NCBI GenBank assembly: GCA_964019425.1
Contig: OZ025783.1
Location: 558,001 to 622,000 of the forward strand
Length of the DNA stretch: 64,000 bases
Source: Flectonema sp. DT1601
Lineage: Eukaryota; Euglenozoa; Diplonemea; Diplonemida; Diplonemidae
Direction of reading: 5' to 3'
Both the position numbers and the translations under genes were made by a program. The notes under the pieces were generated by a model, which saw only the letters and a program-made list of their open reading frames with translations, was not told where the DNA came from and did not search any database. Each line of letters starts with the position of its first letter. The first letter of the stretch is position 1. Shown here piece by piece: positions 11,446 through 23,800 of this stretch.

Positions 11446-14400
11446 ATGTATATCAAAAGCATTTCGTTCGGAGGGTTTAAGTCGTACCGAGAGGGTAGTT
11501 TAGGAGGAGAGGAATTCAGTCCCATGGTAAACGCAATTGTCGGAAAGAATGGAAGTGGAAAATCGAACTTCTTTACAATGGTTCAGTTCGTATTAGGACA
11601 AGGAAGGTATCGTCAAATCAACGCAGCTGATAGAAAAACCTTGCTTCACGAAGGAACGGGTAAAATTATCTTCTCAGCATACGTCGAACTCATCCTCGAC
11701 AACTCTGATGGACGTCTCGTAATTGACAGCGATGCCAAGGAAGTAGCAATCAGACGTACTTTGAGTAGTAAGAAGGATCTTTATTCAGTTAACAACAAAA
11801 ACACGTCCCCTGCTGAGGTACACGCCTTACTAGAGGCTGCTGGGTTTGCTCCTTCAAACCCTTATAATATTGTAGAGCAGGGTAGGATTGCTGCTTTTGC
11901 AACAATGCAAGATTACGAACGATTCAACCTTCTGAAAGAGATTGCAGGAACTAAAGTATGTCCGCTGTTCGAGGATTTTTAATTGTAGTAATTGTATTGT
12001 CAGCATCTCAAACAATAAAACAAAACAGGTTTACGAAGTCCGTCGTGAGCAAAGTATGAAAGTACTAAAGCAGGCGGAATCTGATATGGTTCAAATTGAT
12101 GCAAACATAGCTGACATTGTAGGCAGGCTTGACGAACTTGGTGAGCAACGTGAAGAATACAAACTTTACCAGCAGTTGGAAAGAACTCAACGGTTTGTTA
12201 TTATTTTGGTTTTTGCACCGACGAAGTCGGAGAAGAAACTATTCAGGTTAGGAGCCGTTATTTATTATGTCATGTTATCTATTTCCCTGTGCGCCAGTAA
12301 AACTAGTTGCGATCAACACATATAAGGCTGCTTATCTATCTGAATGGTTTATTACGGAAATATTTAACAAAAAGTAATAAATAATCCAAACAGCTGTCTC
12401 CAGTATGCGATGCATAAACAGGCTGCTGATCAATCCATGTTACAGTTCAATGAAGTTGATGCAGAACTTAGCAAAAAAGGTTCTGGAGCACAGAGTGCTC
12501 ATGAAGCCCTTCAACAGAAGATTGCTGCACTGAAAGCATACGAAAAACAAACTTCAGCATTGAACGCGACGTTAATCCAATTAAAAAGACAAAAAGATTT
12601 AGTTATTCAAGAGAGAACTGGTTGGGTGACGAGGTACGCTAAAATCCAAGTAACTCGAAGCAACGTGTCGTCAGATTTAAAGTCGGAAGAAACAGCTAAG
12701 AAAAACGCAGAAAAGGCCATTCAGAAATTAGAAATGGAAGTCACAACCAAAGAGGAAGAGCTCTTGACTCGTGAAAAGGAACTGACTGAAAAAGAAGGAC
12801 AAGTCCACACAGACTTAGAGTCTCTTAATGAAGTTCAACAGAGAGTTGACTTACTTATTACAAAGAGAGGACGACACAATCAATTCTCTTCCAGGGCGGA
12901 GCGTGACGCGTGGCTTAAGAAGGAAATCTCAAGTCTGGAGTCGAATTTGTCGAAAATGAAGTCGGAGCACAGCCGACTTGAAACGGAAGCCACTTTCGAT
13001 ATTCCGACAAAAATTACTGAAAAAGAGAAACAGATTAAGGAAAAGAGAACCGCGCTCGTTGAGCAAGAAAAGAAGAGCGGCTATTCAAAGCAAAAAGGTA
13101 AAATAGAAAAATTGACAAAGGCGAGAGACGCTCTGGCTGATGAGCGACGTACTCTCTTCAGAGAGCAGTCTAAAGTACAGCAGCAGATTGATACCCACGG
13201 TGGGAGATTCTCATCTGCACAGCAGAAGTTGAATAAAACTATTCCGAGAGATATTAGAGCAGGTATGGCATCTGTGGCTGAAATCTTAAAATCTGAATCC
13301 ATTGAAGGAGTTCACGGATACGTATGCGATCTATTCACAGTCGATAAGTCTCTCCACACTGCTTGTGATGTCATGGCAGGCACATCCCTTTTTCATATTG
13401 TCGTTGAAACAAATCAAGTTGCTTCAAAGATTCTGAACGCTTTGAATGCCAAAGGCCTTCCAGGTAGACCTTCCTTTTATCCTTTGAATAGACTTAATAG
13501 TACTGCTAAGGAACTTCCAACAACTGAAGACAGTTTCCCTCTTTACTCAAAGTTATCATTTGATGACGAGTATAAAGCAGTCTTAGCTGACTTGTTTGGT
13601 AGAGTTCTGGTTTGTACCAATCTACAAGCAGCAGGTGCACACAGTAAGACACATAGCTGTCACTGTGTGTTACCAAATGGTGACAAGGTTGATAGTCGAG
13701 GTGGTATTTCAGGTGGGTTTAGAGATATACAGATTTCTAGAATTGGTGCCGCTGTTGACGTTAGGAAGTTAAAAGACGAAGGGACTTCACTTAGACAAGA
13801 GCTGACAACTCTCGTTCAAAAGGCGTCAGAGTTAGATCAGCAGATCTTATCAAAGAGAAGTAACTTGCAAACAGCAGAAACTTCTGTTGAAGAATACAAT
13901 CAACTTCGTGAGGGTGAAAGTTATGGAATTCGTGCATTTGAAAATGACATCAGAGAGTTAAAAGACACACTTCGGTTAGCAACGAAATCACTTTCTCAAC
14001 AGCAGTCGTACATCACAGGAACACAAACAGCTATTGACGCTATGACTAACGAATTAAAAACTGACATGGCTGAAAAACTCACGTCACAAGAAGCGAGTGA
14101 ATTGTCTTCCAAACAAACCAATCTTGACGAGCTCAAGAAGAACTTTTCTCACAAGTCTGCTGAGGTTGAGACTCTTCGTTCTAATGTAACAATTCTTCGT
14201 CAGCTTCTCAGTGAGAATTTAAATAAAAGAAAGCGACAGCTTCAAGACAAGATTTCAAACCTCACCAACCAGAATGCTCGCGACGTTGTTGATGATAAAA
14301 AGACAGGTCACGAAGCTGAACTCATGAAAAACAGAATTGAAAGCCTTGATCAGGAACTCACTGACGTCGAAAAACAACTCTACCTTGCTATTGAGGAAAA

Positions 14401-15510
14401 ATCGAAACAAAACGAAAAATCAGGTTTGTGTTCATTACTGCTCTCTTGTACTATTTTATTATAATCAATTCATTCATTCATTACGTATACAGTAATATCA
14501 TTCTACACATAACTAAATTACATAAACCAGGAAAAGAACGAGCTGAAGTCTCTCGTCTGAGTAAGCAACTCGGCAATGACCGGTCTGAGATGGATCAAAA
14601 GAAACGTCAAAGAGTACTACTGAATAACTCGTATGAACTGGCGATGGAACAGATTAGCAAACTCGGACCGCTACCGACAGGAGTAGAAGAGTACGAAGGA
14701 AAGAAGTTAAAAACACTTGAGAAAGATTTTAAGGACAACAAGGGAAAGATGAAAGGTTTGACTCACGTTAATAAGAAATCATATGATCAATACTCTCTGC
14801 TGAGTGACTCGAGAGAAACTCTTTCAAAGCAACGGGAGTGTAGACAGGGTGAAAAAGACACCCTCAAGAATCTAATTGAAGATTTAGACTCAAAGAAAGA
14901 TGAGGCTGTTCTGAGAACATTCCGTCAAGTGAAGTCTGGTTTTGCATCAAACTTTAAAGACTTAGTTTGTCATGAGGGAGCTAATGCTGAACTCGTTCTC
15001 CAAAAGGCAGACGATCTCAATTCTCCATCAAAAAAGAAATCGAAATCAAAACAAGCAGCTCGTGTTGATGAGTTTGTAGGAGTCGCAGTTCGAGTAAACT
15101 TCGGAGTTGGAGGTGGTGTTGGAGGAAGTGGTGATAAAGACTTGAGTAGACTTTCAGGTGGTCAGAAAACACTTGTGTCCCTCGCTTTGATCTTCGCTAT
15201 TCAGGGATGCGACCCGGCACCATTTTATTTGTTCGACGAAATTGACGCCGCACTCGATGCTGAGTATCGAAACAACGTCGCCCGTAAGATTCAAGCACTC
15301 AGTAAACACGCACAGTTCCTAATGGTTTCATTCAAACCTGAGATGGTTGACATAGCTGATAAACACTTTGCTATCACAAGTAAGAATAGAGTTTCAAAGC
15401 TCTCTAAGTGCACAGCTCAAGAAGCACAGAATGTCCTGACGATGTCCGACCCTGGCAAAGCAAAGCGCCCACGTGATGAGGATGAAGGTGACCTCACACA
15501 GGAATTGTAG
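11446..15510 (+). CDS. SMC3: Cohesin ATPase subunit SMC3, four exons
   Basis: Exons 11446-11955, 12029-12192, 12394-14423 and 14531-15510 give 1227 residues, the family's normal length (about 1217 in human). Introns are 73, 201 and 107 nt. The N-terminal head has Walker A GKNGSGKSN (residues 34-42) and the family-specific start MYIKSISFGGFKSY. Adjacent lysines at about 109-110 (SSKKDLY) match the pair acetylated by Eco1/ESCO during cohesion establishment. The hinge lies near 13300-13720 (EGVHGYVCDLF, GLPGRPSFYPLNRL) between two long coiled coils. The C-terminal head carries the ABC signature LSGGQK and Walker B FYLFDEIDAALD. The spelling of the head and the GCDPAPFYLFDEID stretch separate SMC3 from SMC1, 2 and 4. 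Its role is the V-shaped partner of SMC1 in the ring that holds sister chromatids together. Confidence 0.96.
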
Positions 15511-16224
15511 ATCAAAAAAGAGAGAAAAAAAAGAAAAAAAATACAATATTGGTTGGGATGTAGAACAGGCTTTTTAGCTTATAGATTTCAAATACTATTT
15601 TTTTTTCCTTTTCTATTTTGTTGTCCTTTCCCCGTATGGCTACTGCGTCAGTATAACGCAGTGCAACCCCCCAACCCGTCTCCTGGGTGGGAGGATTAGA
15701 TTTCAGTTTAAAAAATACTTCCCCTCCTCACCATTCCATTTTTATTTTAGTGATGGCCTTATTAGATGTTTTCTTTATTCTTAATTATAGAGCAGCTGTT
15801 CTTGCTCGAAAGAGGAAAACTGAAATAATAAGACAAGGAAGACAGACTTTAATTTCTTTGCTATCTCGGTAGTGATGGTTACATAGACCATTGATTTTGA
15901 TGGGCAAAAAGGAATAATTTTTTTTTTTTTTTTTGCAGTTTTTATCCGCAAACACTGTTAGTTTGTGACTCGCATTGCGGAAAAACTGCTTTATCGAATT
16001 CGTTCTACTAGAGTCCTTTTTATTTTATTTTATTTTATTTACCTTTTTTTTTTTTTTTTGTTGATACCACCGGCTCTCCTTCACCTAAGAAGATATATTT
16101 TCTTATTGTGTGCTGGTGATTGATTGCTTGTGGTGTACTGTTGAGCCTAGTGAACAGTTAAGGTGATATACTTTTAAGTTATATTTTCATATCAGCCTCC
16201 ACCCCTCGCTAACCTGCACAAGAC
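15511..16224. other. Spacer between SMC3 and the BRCT gene
   Basis: About 710 bases of 3' UTR and upstream sequence with poly(T) runs (15919-15936, 16044-16059). A 61-codon frame at 15687-15872 shows no recognisable features. TTTTCATATCAG at 16184-16195 is an acceptor-like site 29 bases before the next ATG. Confidence 0.5.
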
Positions 16225-17377
16225 ATGCCGCCCACCAGGTGGTCATGTGAGGCCTGTGGTACTGTCAATAGGCCTCATGCAAGTGTTTGTGAAAGATGTA
16301 GTTCTCACTGTCCAATGGATGACACAGGTGTTTGGACCTGTCCAGACTGCACAACGAGAGTAAACGCGAGAATTTGTCCCTCCTGTCAACACAGACAACC
16401 TTTATCAAGCGAAGGAGTAGCGCAGATATTCGAAGGAATGAAATTTGTCTTCACTGGCATCATCCCAAAATCATTACCTCATTCTAGTGAGTGGAAGGAG
16501 TGGCAGCAGGCACTTCAAAGAGGAGCGCAGCCAATGAATGATCTCAGCTCAGAGATGACTCATTTGATTTATAAAGAAGGTTTTGAAAAGTCAGACAAGG
16601 TGCGAAAGTCTCAAAAACTTGGTCACAATATAAAAATAGTAGCCTCTGAGTGGTTTTACCAATCTATTGCTGTAGACGTTAAGCTAGATGAGAATCCGTA
16701 CACGTTGCACGGACCTCAGAAGAAGTTAGTGGCTGCAGCTGTGCAGGGACCCAGCAGAGATATCGCAACCGCATTTGCTTCTCAACTTCAGGAGATTGCA
16801 GGAAGCACAGATACTTCACAACCAGGTAACGGCAGTGTTAGGGTATCAAAGGCACTCACTGAGGACGGTGACTTCATGTGGTTGGTGCCTCCAAATCCTC
16901 CGAAGCCGCTATTTCAAGATTTCATTATGGCTTACTCTTCAAGCGTCAATCAGAAAATTATCGATCTCGCTGCCGGTTATTCCGCCAAAAGTGGTTCCCT
17001 CGAAACCGAAGCCACCTACTTCGTTGTTGCAAAACAAGATGAGGGGTATGTTGACTACCTATATTATCCAATGTTGGAAAGCAATTCACACAACCTTTTA
17101 CACTAAAAAAATAAAACAGCTCTCCGCAGGTTGAAACAGCACGCGAAAAGAAGATTAAACTGGTCCCTGTTGAATGGGTAAAACATTGTGTTCAGGTTTG
17201 TTTCCCTTTCTTATGGAAAGCGTTAGTTTCATTGAGTGCACACAGAATCTAGTCAGAGTTTCTTTTCCGACGTAGTAAAAAAGCGAAAAAAAAATAAAAT
17301 AATAATAACAGCTCCACGAGATATTACCAACCGTTGGCTGCTACAGTCTGGAGAATGATGCGGCACCTTCGCGGTAG
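16225..17377 (+). CDS. RanBP2-type zinc finger plus BRCT-domain protein, three exons
   Basis: Exons 16225-17045, 17120-17195 and 17312-17377 give 320 residues; introns are GTATGT...AAACAG (74 nt, phase 2) and GTTTGT...AACAG (116 nt, phase 0). The head holds a textbook RanBP2 zinc finger, W-x-C-x2-C-x3-N-x6-C-x2-C (WSCEACGTVNRPHASVCERC), then a shorter one (WTCPDC...CPSC). A BRCT domain follows at about 70-160 (MKFVFTGI, GAQPMNDLSSEMTHLIY, KIVASEWFYQS). A second BRCT starts around 225 and ends across the introns with WVKHCVQ then LHEILPTVGCYSL, the usual W-x3-C...LP-x-x-Y-x-L close. This close is why the third exon is placed at 17312 and not at an earlier AG (17245). BRCT pairs bind phosphopeptides; the first resembles the BRCT of the Fcp1 phosphatase, but no phosphatase domain is present. 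The likely setting is nuclear (DNA damage or transcription), inferred. Confidence 0.8.
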
Positions 17378-18531
17378 TACTTTTCGCTAAAAGAGACGAG
17401 TTAAAGTTTGAAGGAGGGAATCGAACTGTAGATTTTAGAGAATCCCACTTGAGTCTTTGCGATAGAAACAAGCTCGTTGTTACCAACTGTCGATGAAAAT
17501 GTTCGGAAATCGAACTTGGCAATTGGCGCTGATTTCTCGTGTTGTGGCTGAAGCAATAACATGATAACAAGCAATTGGTAAATTTATTATTCTGAATTAG
17601 GTTCTTCTGATGCACATCTCTTCGCTTTTATCTCACGTGGCAGGAAAATATGTTTTCTGCTAGTCTGTAATTAGTTATGTCCGCTTTCAGTCTCTAATAG
17701 TTGTAGTTGGTATTTCCTTTTAATACGATTTCAGATATTCCGAAATAAGGAGAAAAGGATGTTCAAAAAAAAAAAAAAAAATAATAATAATAAAAATAAT
17801 TGATTATTAGTTGAGAGTTCAGTCTGAGCGATTTGGTTTGCGATATTATGTAGGAAAAAAAAAGGAAAAAAAAAAAAAAAGTTTTTTTGCGCACCGAATA
17901 CGTGTATAATAGAACCTCTCTTCTTGTTGTATATGTCAATCTTTCAGGGGGTGGGAAACGGGAATGAAAATTGAAAACAAAATAAAAAAAGAAGGAAGAA
18001 TAACAAGAACATCTGAACCACTTCCGATTCCGTGTTTTACGATTTTGAAATAGAGAAGATAAATGTTAAAATAATAAAGAAAGGTTTTGAATTTAAGAGG
18101 GAATAGGGGAGGGACTGAGAGAAACATTTAGTCTCCCTTTCAACAACTTCAGCACAAAAGCTAAATTATGTATTAAAGCGTTGTATTACCACTAAAATAG
18201 AGACTGGTTGTGCCTATTTCCCGTTCCCTGCTGTTCTTTTTTCTTTTCCCCCCCTTTTTTCTTTTTTTTTTTGCCCACCCCTGCTGCTTGACATTAGTAT
18301 GTCTGTTTACCGAGAACTTGGCAGTCGATTTTTTAATTTTTTTAGAAACTTTACTTTTCTTCTTTTTCTCCCCTTAAAATTACATGATAGCAGCTGACGA
18401 AACTTTTAAAATATAACCAGAGAGGAACCAGAGAGGAACCAGAGGTCTTAAAGCCCAACGATCAGCTTTCTAGTCGACACTTTCTTTTTTTTAAAATATA
18501 TTTTTTCATCATCAGGTATCAGATTAAATTG
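17378..18531. other. Spacer upstream of the DUF4209 gene
   Basis: Nothing coding is supported in 1.15 kb. The first 240 bases are of balanced composition with short inverted repeats (AACAA-GCTCG-TTGTT near 17467) and are probably 3' UTR. The rest is A- and T-run rich. A short direct repeat, CCAGAGAGGAA, lies at 18417-18440. TTTTTTCATCATCAG at 18501-18515 is acceptor-like, 17 bases before the next ATG. Confidence 0.5.
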
Positions 18532-20460
18532 ATGGACTCACTGCTACCCGTAAAGCTCTCTATGAATAATGTGACTGAGGGAACCTGTCGTTGGAGGTTC
18601 TCTGATAAATTCAACCTGCATAGTAATTTTGAAAATGACAACACCGACGCTCTTCAACATTGCAAGGAGGTAGCTCTCGCAGCAGAAAATTTTATTCAAA
18701 ATAATAAATCTGAATTAGAAATATATGTTACGTCTTGTGGAAATGTCACATTTGGAGATCCTCTCTGCAGAGGCATGAACGTCGTCTTCGGTTCTAAAAA
18801 GTCAGATACGACTTCTATGAATGCGTCAAAGGTACTCCAATTGCAATTAGCGTGCGCTTCAATTGAGCAAACAATCACAGCAGTGTTGGGATATAAAGAC
18901 GGGAAAGGTCCGATACTGAGAGAGATGTTGTTGTCTACTCGAATGGAGGAATTAATACCTGAACCTGTAATGAACCACTTGCGACAATTATTGTTTCCCG
19001 AAGGAATGAATTTGAGAAACTTAGTATCACATGGATTCATTAGTAATCCGGAGAAGGCGTATGTGGCATTTCTCACTATTCTTGCAATTCAAATTCCTGG
19101 TTGGTGCGGGTTGGAGAGGGATGAAGTTCCTGTTTTTAACTTTTTATTTTCTGAGAACTTTCGAAATGAGTATTCAATCTTATTGAAAGGCTCGTCATCG
19201 ATCCTTTTTAGTAATAAAAATAACCCAAACCTACCTGAACCATTAGAGTCTGAAGAACAGTATTTAATGAGAGCGATTCCTGTGTTAGAACATCGACTCC
19301 GAATATTATTTTGTCGTGAAAACAGCGATTTCCTATTAAAAGATCACTCAAAAGCCTGCCATGGTCAATATTTCGCAACCCTAGATGGATATGGTCAACG
19401 ATCAAAGCATATTTTATTACTTCAACACAACTATCAAGAGACTGATGATAGTCGGGTGTTACCCAACAGATTAGTTCAGAAATTAGGACCTGGACTGCAC
19501 TCTATGCTGTTAGACTTATTTATGCAAGATGCAGGTCCGGGGATTCGATCGTTGGTTGCGCATGGCAGATGTAATTTATCAACGTTGTTTAGATCAACGT
19601 CAGATCCACGTGATGATAATATATTTAGTGTCGCGGTTTCAATAGTACTCTCGCTTGTTGACGATATCGAAGTTAGAGAATCACTATTGTGGGAATGGAT
19701 TGATCGGTACAACTGTCCTGGTTACTATCATCCGATAACACTTCTCTCTCGATCATTAAAATGTGCTGGAGAAGAGTTACAATTATTTAGTGAATTTATA
19801 AAATCGAAGTTCATCACCGTAACAGACGATACGTTGACTGTAAAGATGGCGTGTGAATCTCAACAAGATCCTAACGCTGTTTATACAATTAGAGATCTCG
19901 ATATTGGTAGAGTTCAGCCTGTTCCTGAGAGTAGAGACTTTCTTCAAACATGGGAAGGTTGGAATTACAGTTCCTCGTCGTCGGTAGAAGTAAAAGATTC
20001 ACAAATGGAAGTCGTGGTGAGATTGATAAAAAGATTTGATGAAATTTTCAACAAACCACTCCGTGATAATACGACAGAAGAAGTTAAAGTTGGACAAACT
20101 CATTCATTATGTCATCGTGACATCTGTGATCAGATTTCGTTACTGGTCCCAACACTTAAGAATAATATTATCAGTTTAGAGGCTTCGCTTCTATCTGGGA
20201 AGTTGCGGACTAGTAAGCGACGTGCATTTGCGTCGTCGATTCTGTTCCTCATCCCGACAGTCTTTTCGGTTTCATCTTTAGCTCTGAGATACGTTGAGCA
20301 AGTGAGTCTTTCTCCTGCTTCGGGTAGCCCAGTCGTCTCTGAAAAATTATTAAAACTTCTCATTCAGATGAAGGCTGCTGCTGAGAGTTCACTTCCTACT
20401 GACAAGCTGCTGCTATCGCTCACCACGTTTAAGAATTCAAAGTTGTGCAGCGGGTTATGA
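18532..20460 (+). CDS. ERMARD-like DUF4209 protein
   Basis: Single exon of 642 residues, ATG 18532 to TGA 20458-20460. Two copies of the DUF4209-type signature, a helix ending in R-(N/S)-L-V-(S/A)-H-G, are visible: NLRNLVSHGF at about residue 160 and GIRSLVAHGR at about residue 337. The first follows LRQLLFPEGM, the second LLDLFMQDAGP, both usual contexts for the family. The animal member, ERMARD (C6orf70), is an ER-associated protein implicated in neuronal migration; its activity is not established, and the Arg/His motif resembles HEPN-like RNases (inference). The animal protein has C-terminal membrane spans; here the tail (about 570-642) has only moderately hydrophobic stretches. An acceptor-like ATCAG lies at 18511-18515. 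Confidence 0.65.
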   Translation: MDSLLPVKLSMNNVTEGTCRWRFSDKFNLHSNFENDNTDALQHCKEVALAAENFIQNNKSELEIYVTSCGNVTFGDPLCRGMNVVFGSKKSDTTSMNASKVLQLQLACASIEQTITAVLGYKDGKGPILREMLLSTRMEELIPEPVMNHLRQLLFPEGMNLRNLVSHGFISNPEKAYVAFLTILAIQIPGWCGLERDEVPVFNFLFSENFRNEYSILLKGSSSILFSNKNNPNLPEPLESEEQYLMRAIPVLEHRLRILFCRENSDFLLKDHSKACHGQYFATLDGYGQRSKHILLLQHNYQETDDSRVLPNRLVQKLGPGLHSMLLDLFMQDAGPGIRSLVAHGRCNLSTLFRSTSDPRDDNIFSVAVSIVLSLVDDIEVRESLLWEWIDRYNCPGYYHPITLLSRSLKCAGEELQLFSEFIKSKFITVTDDTLTVKMACESQQDPNAVYTIRDLDIGRVQPVPESRDFLQTWEGWNYSSSSSVEVKDSQMEVVVRLIKRFDEIFNKPLRDNTTEEVKVGQTHSLCHRDICDQISLLVPTLKNNIISLEASLLSGKLRTSKRRAFASSILFLIPTVFSVSSLALRYVEQVSLSPASGSPVVSEKLLKLLIQMKAAAESSLPTDKLLLSLTTFKNSKLCSGL

Positions 20461-20803
20461 AGAGTTCTCGGGCTACCTCATTGTTATGGTCCTCTACTAC
20501 TGTACGCGATTACTCTCTTTTCAATTACAGCTGCACTTTTTGTTAGTTTTTTTTTTATTTCTTGTTCTTGTCATCCATCCTAGCCTTTATACTCTAGCGA
20601 GGATATATTTAATTAATCCTGCCGCTGATTAGCTTCTCTTCGTATAAATTAGTTGTTTTGAAAGTGAGTAAAAGATCCTTAATAACAACACTCTCTCACT
20701 CTCCAACAGTGTTATATCGTATGGAGGGAAGGTTATTATTGTACTAAAAAAATATGTTTAAAAAATTATTTTCACTTCCTTCCGACAGTCAACCGACTAT
20801 CAA
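20461..20803. other. Spacer upstream of the EF-hand gene
   Basis: About 340 T-rich bases; no gene is seen. The right end is strongly pyrimidine-rich and finishes in CCGACAG at 20782-20788, fifteen bases before the ATG. Confidence 0.5.
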
Positions 20804-23800
20804 ATGGGAGGCGGGATCTCCATTGAAGGAAATGACCGACACCGTGGGGTGGATACCAAATTCAGAGTCTGCATTGCAATCGATTTTGATCGAAGAAAAC
20901 ACAACGTCCGCTTCAATATTAAAACCAGTGGGAGACCTGACATAGATTCTTTAATGCGATTGGCTGAATGGCATTACAGCAGAGAAATGATGGCAATCGG
21001 AGGAAGAGGAAGGTTTATATGCGACCAAATTCAAGTGTACTCAAACTACACTAAAAGATGGACAGACTTAACAGATGCTTCAATGATTCCAAATGGAGGG
21101 CAGTTGTTTGTATTTCAACCTGTAAGTGGTTCTTATGATTCAGATCCAACACCATCTGCTATTCCTGATGCTATTGGAGAGGCTTCAGTAACATCATTAC
21201 GTCCTATTCACGTCGAGTACTCGCTGGAGCACAAATTACGAGCGGTATTTACGTCTGTTGATAAAACTGATAAAAAATATATTCTTCTCGGTGAGGTTCA
21301 CGACTACCTATCAAAGTGTCGCTCTCCATCAACAACAGATTTCGATTACACTGCGGTAGAGCGCTGGTTCTCAAGGCTTAACACTCGCGGAAATGGTCGC
21401 GTTACATACCAGCAGTGGGCTCGTTTTGGAGCAGATCACCCTCAGCTTGTGGATCTCTTATTTGATAGACCTCGTTCATCTGTGAACTCTGTCCCATCAC
21501 AGGTTTGGAATCAACTTGCTAAACAACATCAAAATTACGTTCTCAGACGCGACATTAGAGATGCTTTCATCAAATCGAATATCGACTGGGATCCGCACTC
21601 CGTTGGGCACTTGTTCGATGCTATCGATTCTGATTACAGCGGACACATCACATTTGATGAGTGGATGCGATTCGCTGACAGGAATCCATCGATAGTCTCA
21701 CGACTTCACAACACTGCTGATGTCTGGTCACGACTAACTCACGGCAAGTCGTATGCTCTGCGAAGGGATATCCGTGATGCCTTTATCAGGGCTGGTTTAT
21801 CGTGGGACTCGACAACTGTCGAACATCTCTTCGATGCTATCGATTCTGACTACAGCGGACACATCACATATGATGAGTGGATGCGATTCGCTGACAGGAA
21901 TCCGAACATCGTCTCTCGATTAGAGAGAGGTGACAGAACTATTACTTCACACCAACGCAGCGATCTCTGGTCGCAGTTGTCTGGAGGGAAGTCATACGCT
22001 CTGAGACGTGACATTAGAGATGTCTTTATGAAGTTAAATATCAAATGGGATTATCAAAATGTTGGTCATCTCTTCGATGCTATCGATTCTGACTACAGCG
22101 GACACATCACATATGATGAGTGGATGCGATTCGCTGATGGCCACCCTTCGTTGGTGCGAAGACTTGAACAACAACAATTAAATAATTCATATTCGGTTCG
22201 TGATGTTGATAAAGCTTTAATTACATCTTCATGGGGTAACTTAACGAGAGGAAGAGGTAACTATATTAATACCTCTCAGCTACTAAACTTGATGGGTGGA
22301 GCTGAACGTGATTACGTGGTTCGAACTTACCCAAGCGGAAAGGTGTACTGGGAAGATTGGTGGACGTTGTGCCACCTTTATCCTCAAGTACCAAATCAGG
22401 TAAGTGGTCAACAGTCACTTGGTGGAGGGTACTCACAATCTCATCCTCGTGACAGGGATCACAGTCAACTATCAAGTTCAGAGATAGAATTGGGATGGAA
22501 GAAGTACTCTCGCAGTAATCTTCTTTATCCAACTGAAGTGCCTCTTGCGCTCGGTCTTTCTTCAGTTGGGTTTAACTTTCCATCATCTCCTTTAACGTGG
22601 ACTGACTGGTGGGATTTCGCCCACACGTATGTTCCCCGTTCTGATACCTGGTCTCAGTTGACTCACGGCAAGTCGTATGCTCTGCGAAGGGATATCCGTG
22701 ATGCCTTTATCAGGGCTGATCTGTCGTGGGACTCGATGACTGTTGGGCACCTGTTCGATGCTATCGATTCTGATTACAGCGGACACATCACATATGATGA
22801 GTGGATGCGATTCGCTGACAGGAATCCGAACATCGTCTCTCGATTAGAGCGGACTGCATCCAGTCCATCGAGAAGTTACTCGCGCACTGATTCTTCACTG
22901 TGGTCACAACTGACTCACGGCAAGTCGTATGCTCTGCGAAGGGACATCCGTGATGCCTTCATTAGGGCTAATCTGTCGTGGGACTCGATGACTGTTGGAC
23001 ACTTGTTCGATGCTATCGATTCTGATTACAGCGGACACATCACATATGATGAGTGGATGCGATTCGCTGACAGGAACCAATCAATAATATCCAGACTGGA
23101 AAGAGGTGACAGGGGACTAGATACAGGGAGGTACCACCACGACTCTTCCCGAACACAGATTCGAACTCCGGGTGACGTTTGGTCGCAGCTAACGAAAGGA
23201 AAGTCATACGCTCAGAGAAGAGATATCCGTGATGCCTTTATTAAGTCTGGGTTAGAATGGGATCAGCTTACTGTTGGGCACTTGTTCGATGCTATCGATT
23301 CTGACTACAGCGGACACATCACATATGATGAGTGGATGCGATTCGCTGACAGGAATCCGAACATCGTCTCTCGATTAGAGCGGACTGCATCCAGTCCATC
23401 GAGAAGTTACTCGCGCACTGATTCTTCACTGTGGTCACAACTGACTCACGGCAAGTCGTATGCTCTGCGAAGAGACATCCGTGATGCCTTCATTAGGGCT
23501 AATCTGTCGTGGGACTCGATGACTGTTGGACACTTGTTCGATGCTATCGATTCTGACTACAGCGGACGCATTACATATGATGAGTGGATGCGATTCGCTG
23601 ACAGGAACCCATCGTTAGTCTCACAGTTAGAGAGAGGAGCTGTTTCATCTCCGAGACGCTCTTTCGGGGAAAGTGTTTCCAGAGATGCGCACACAACACG
23701 GAGCTTGTGGTCACAGCTAACTCACGGCAAGTCGTATGCTCTGCGAAGAGACATCCGTGATGCCTTTATCAGGGCTGATCTGTCGTGGGACTCGATGACT

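Noticed and set aside
17246-17275. Alternative last exon of the BRCT gene after the AG at 17245
   Set aside because: It gives NLVRVSFPT and breaks the BRCT end; the exon at 17312-17377 restores the LP...Y-x-L close and has the usual A-rich acceptor.
17400-17470. tRNA-like text GGAGGGAATCGAACTG
   Set aside because: Resembles an antisense T arm, but no T stem pairs and no cloverleaf forms.
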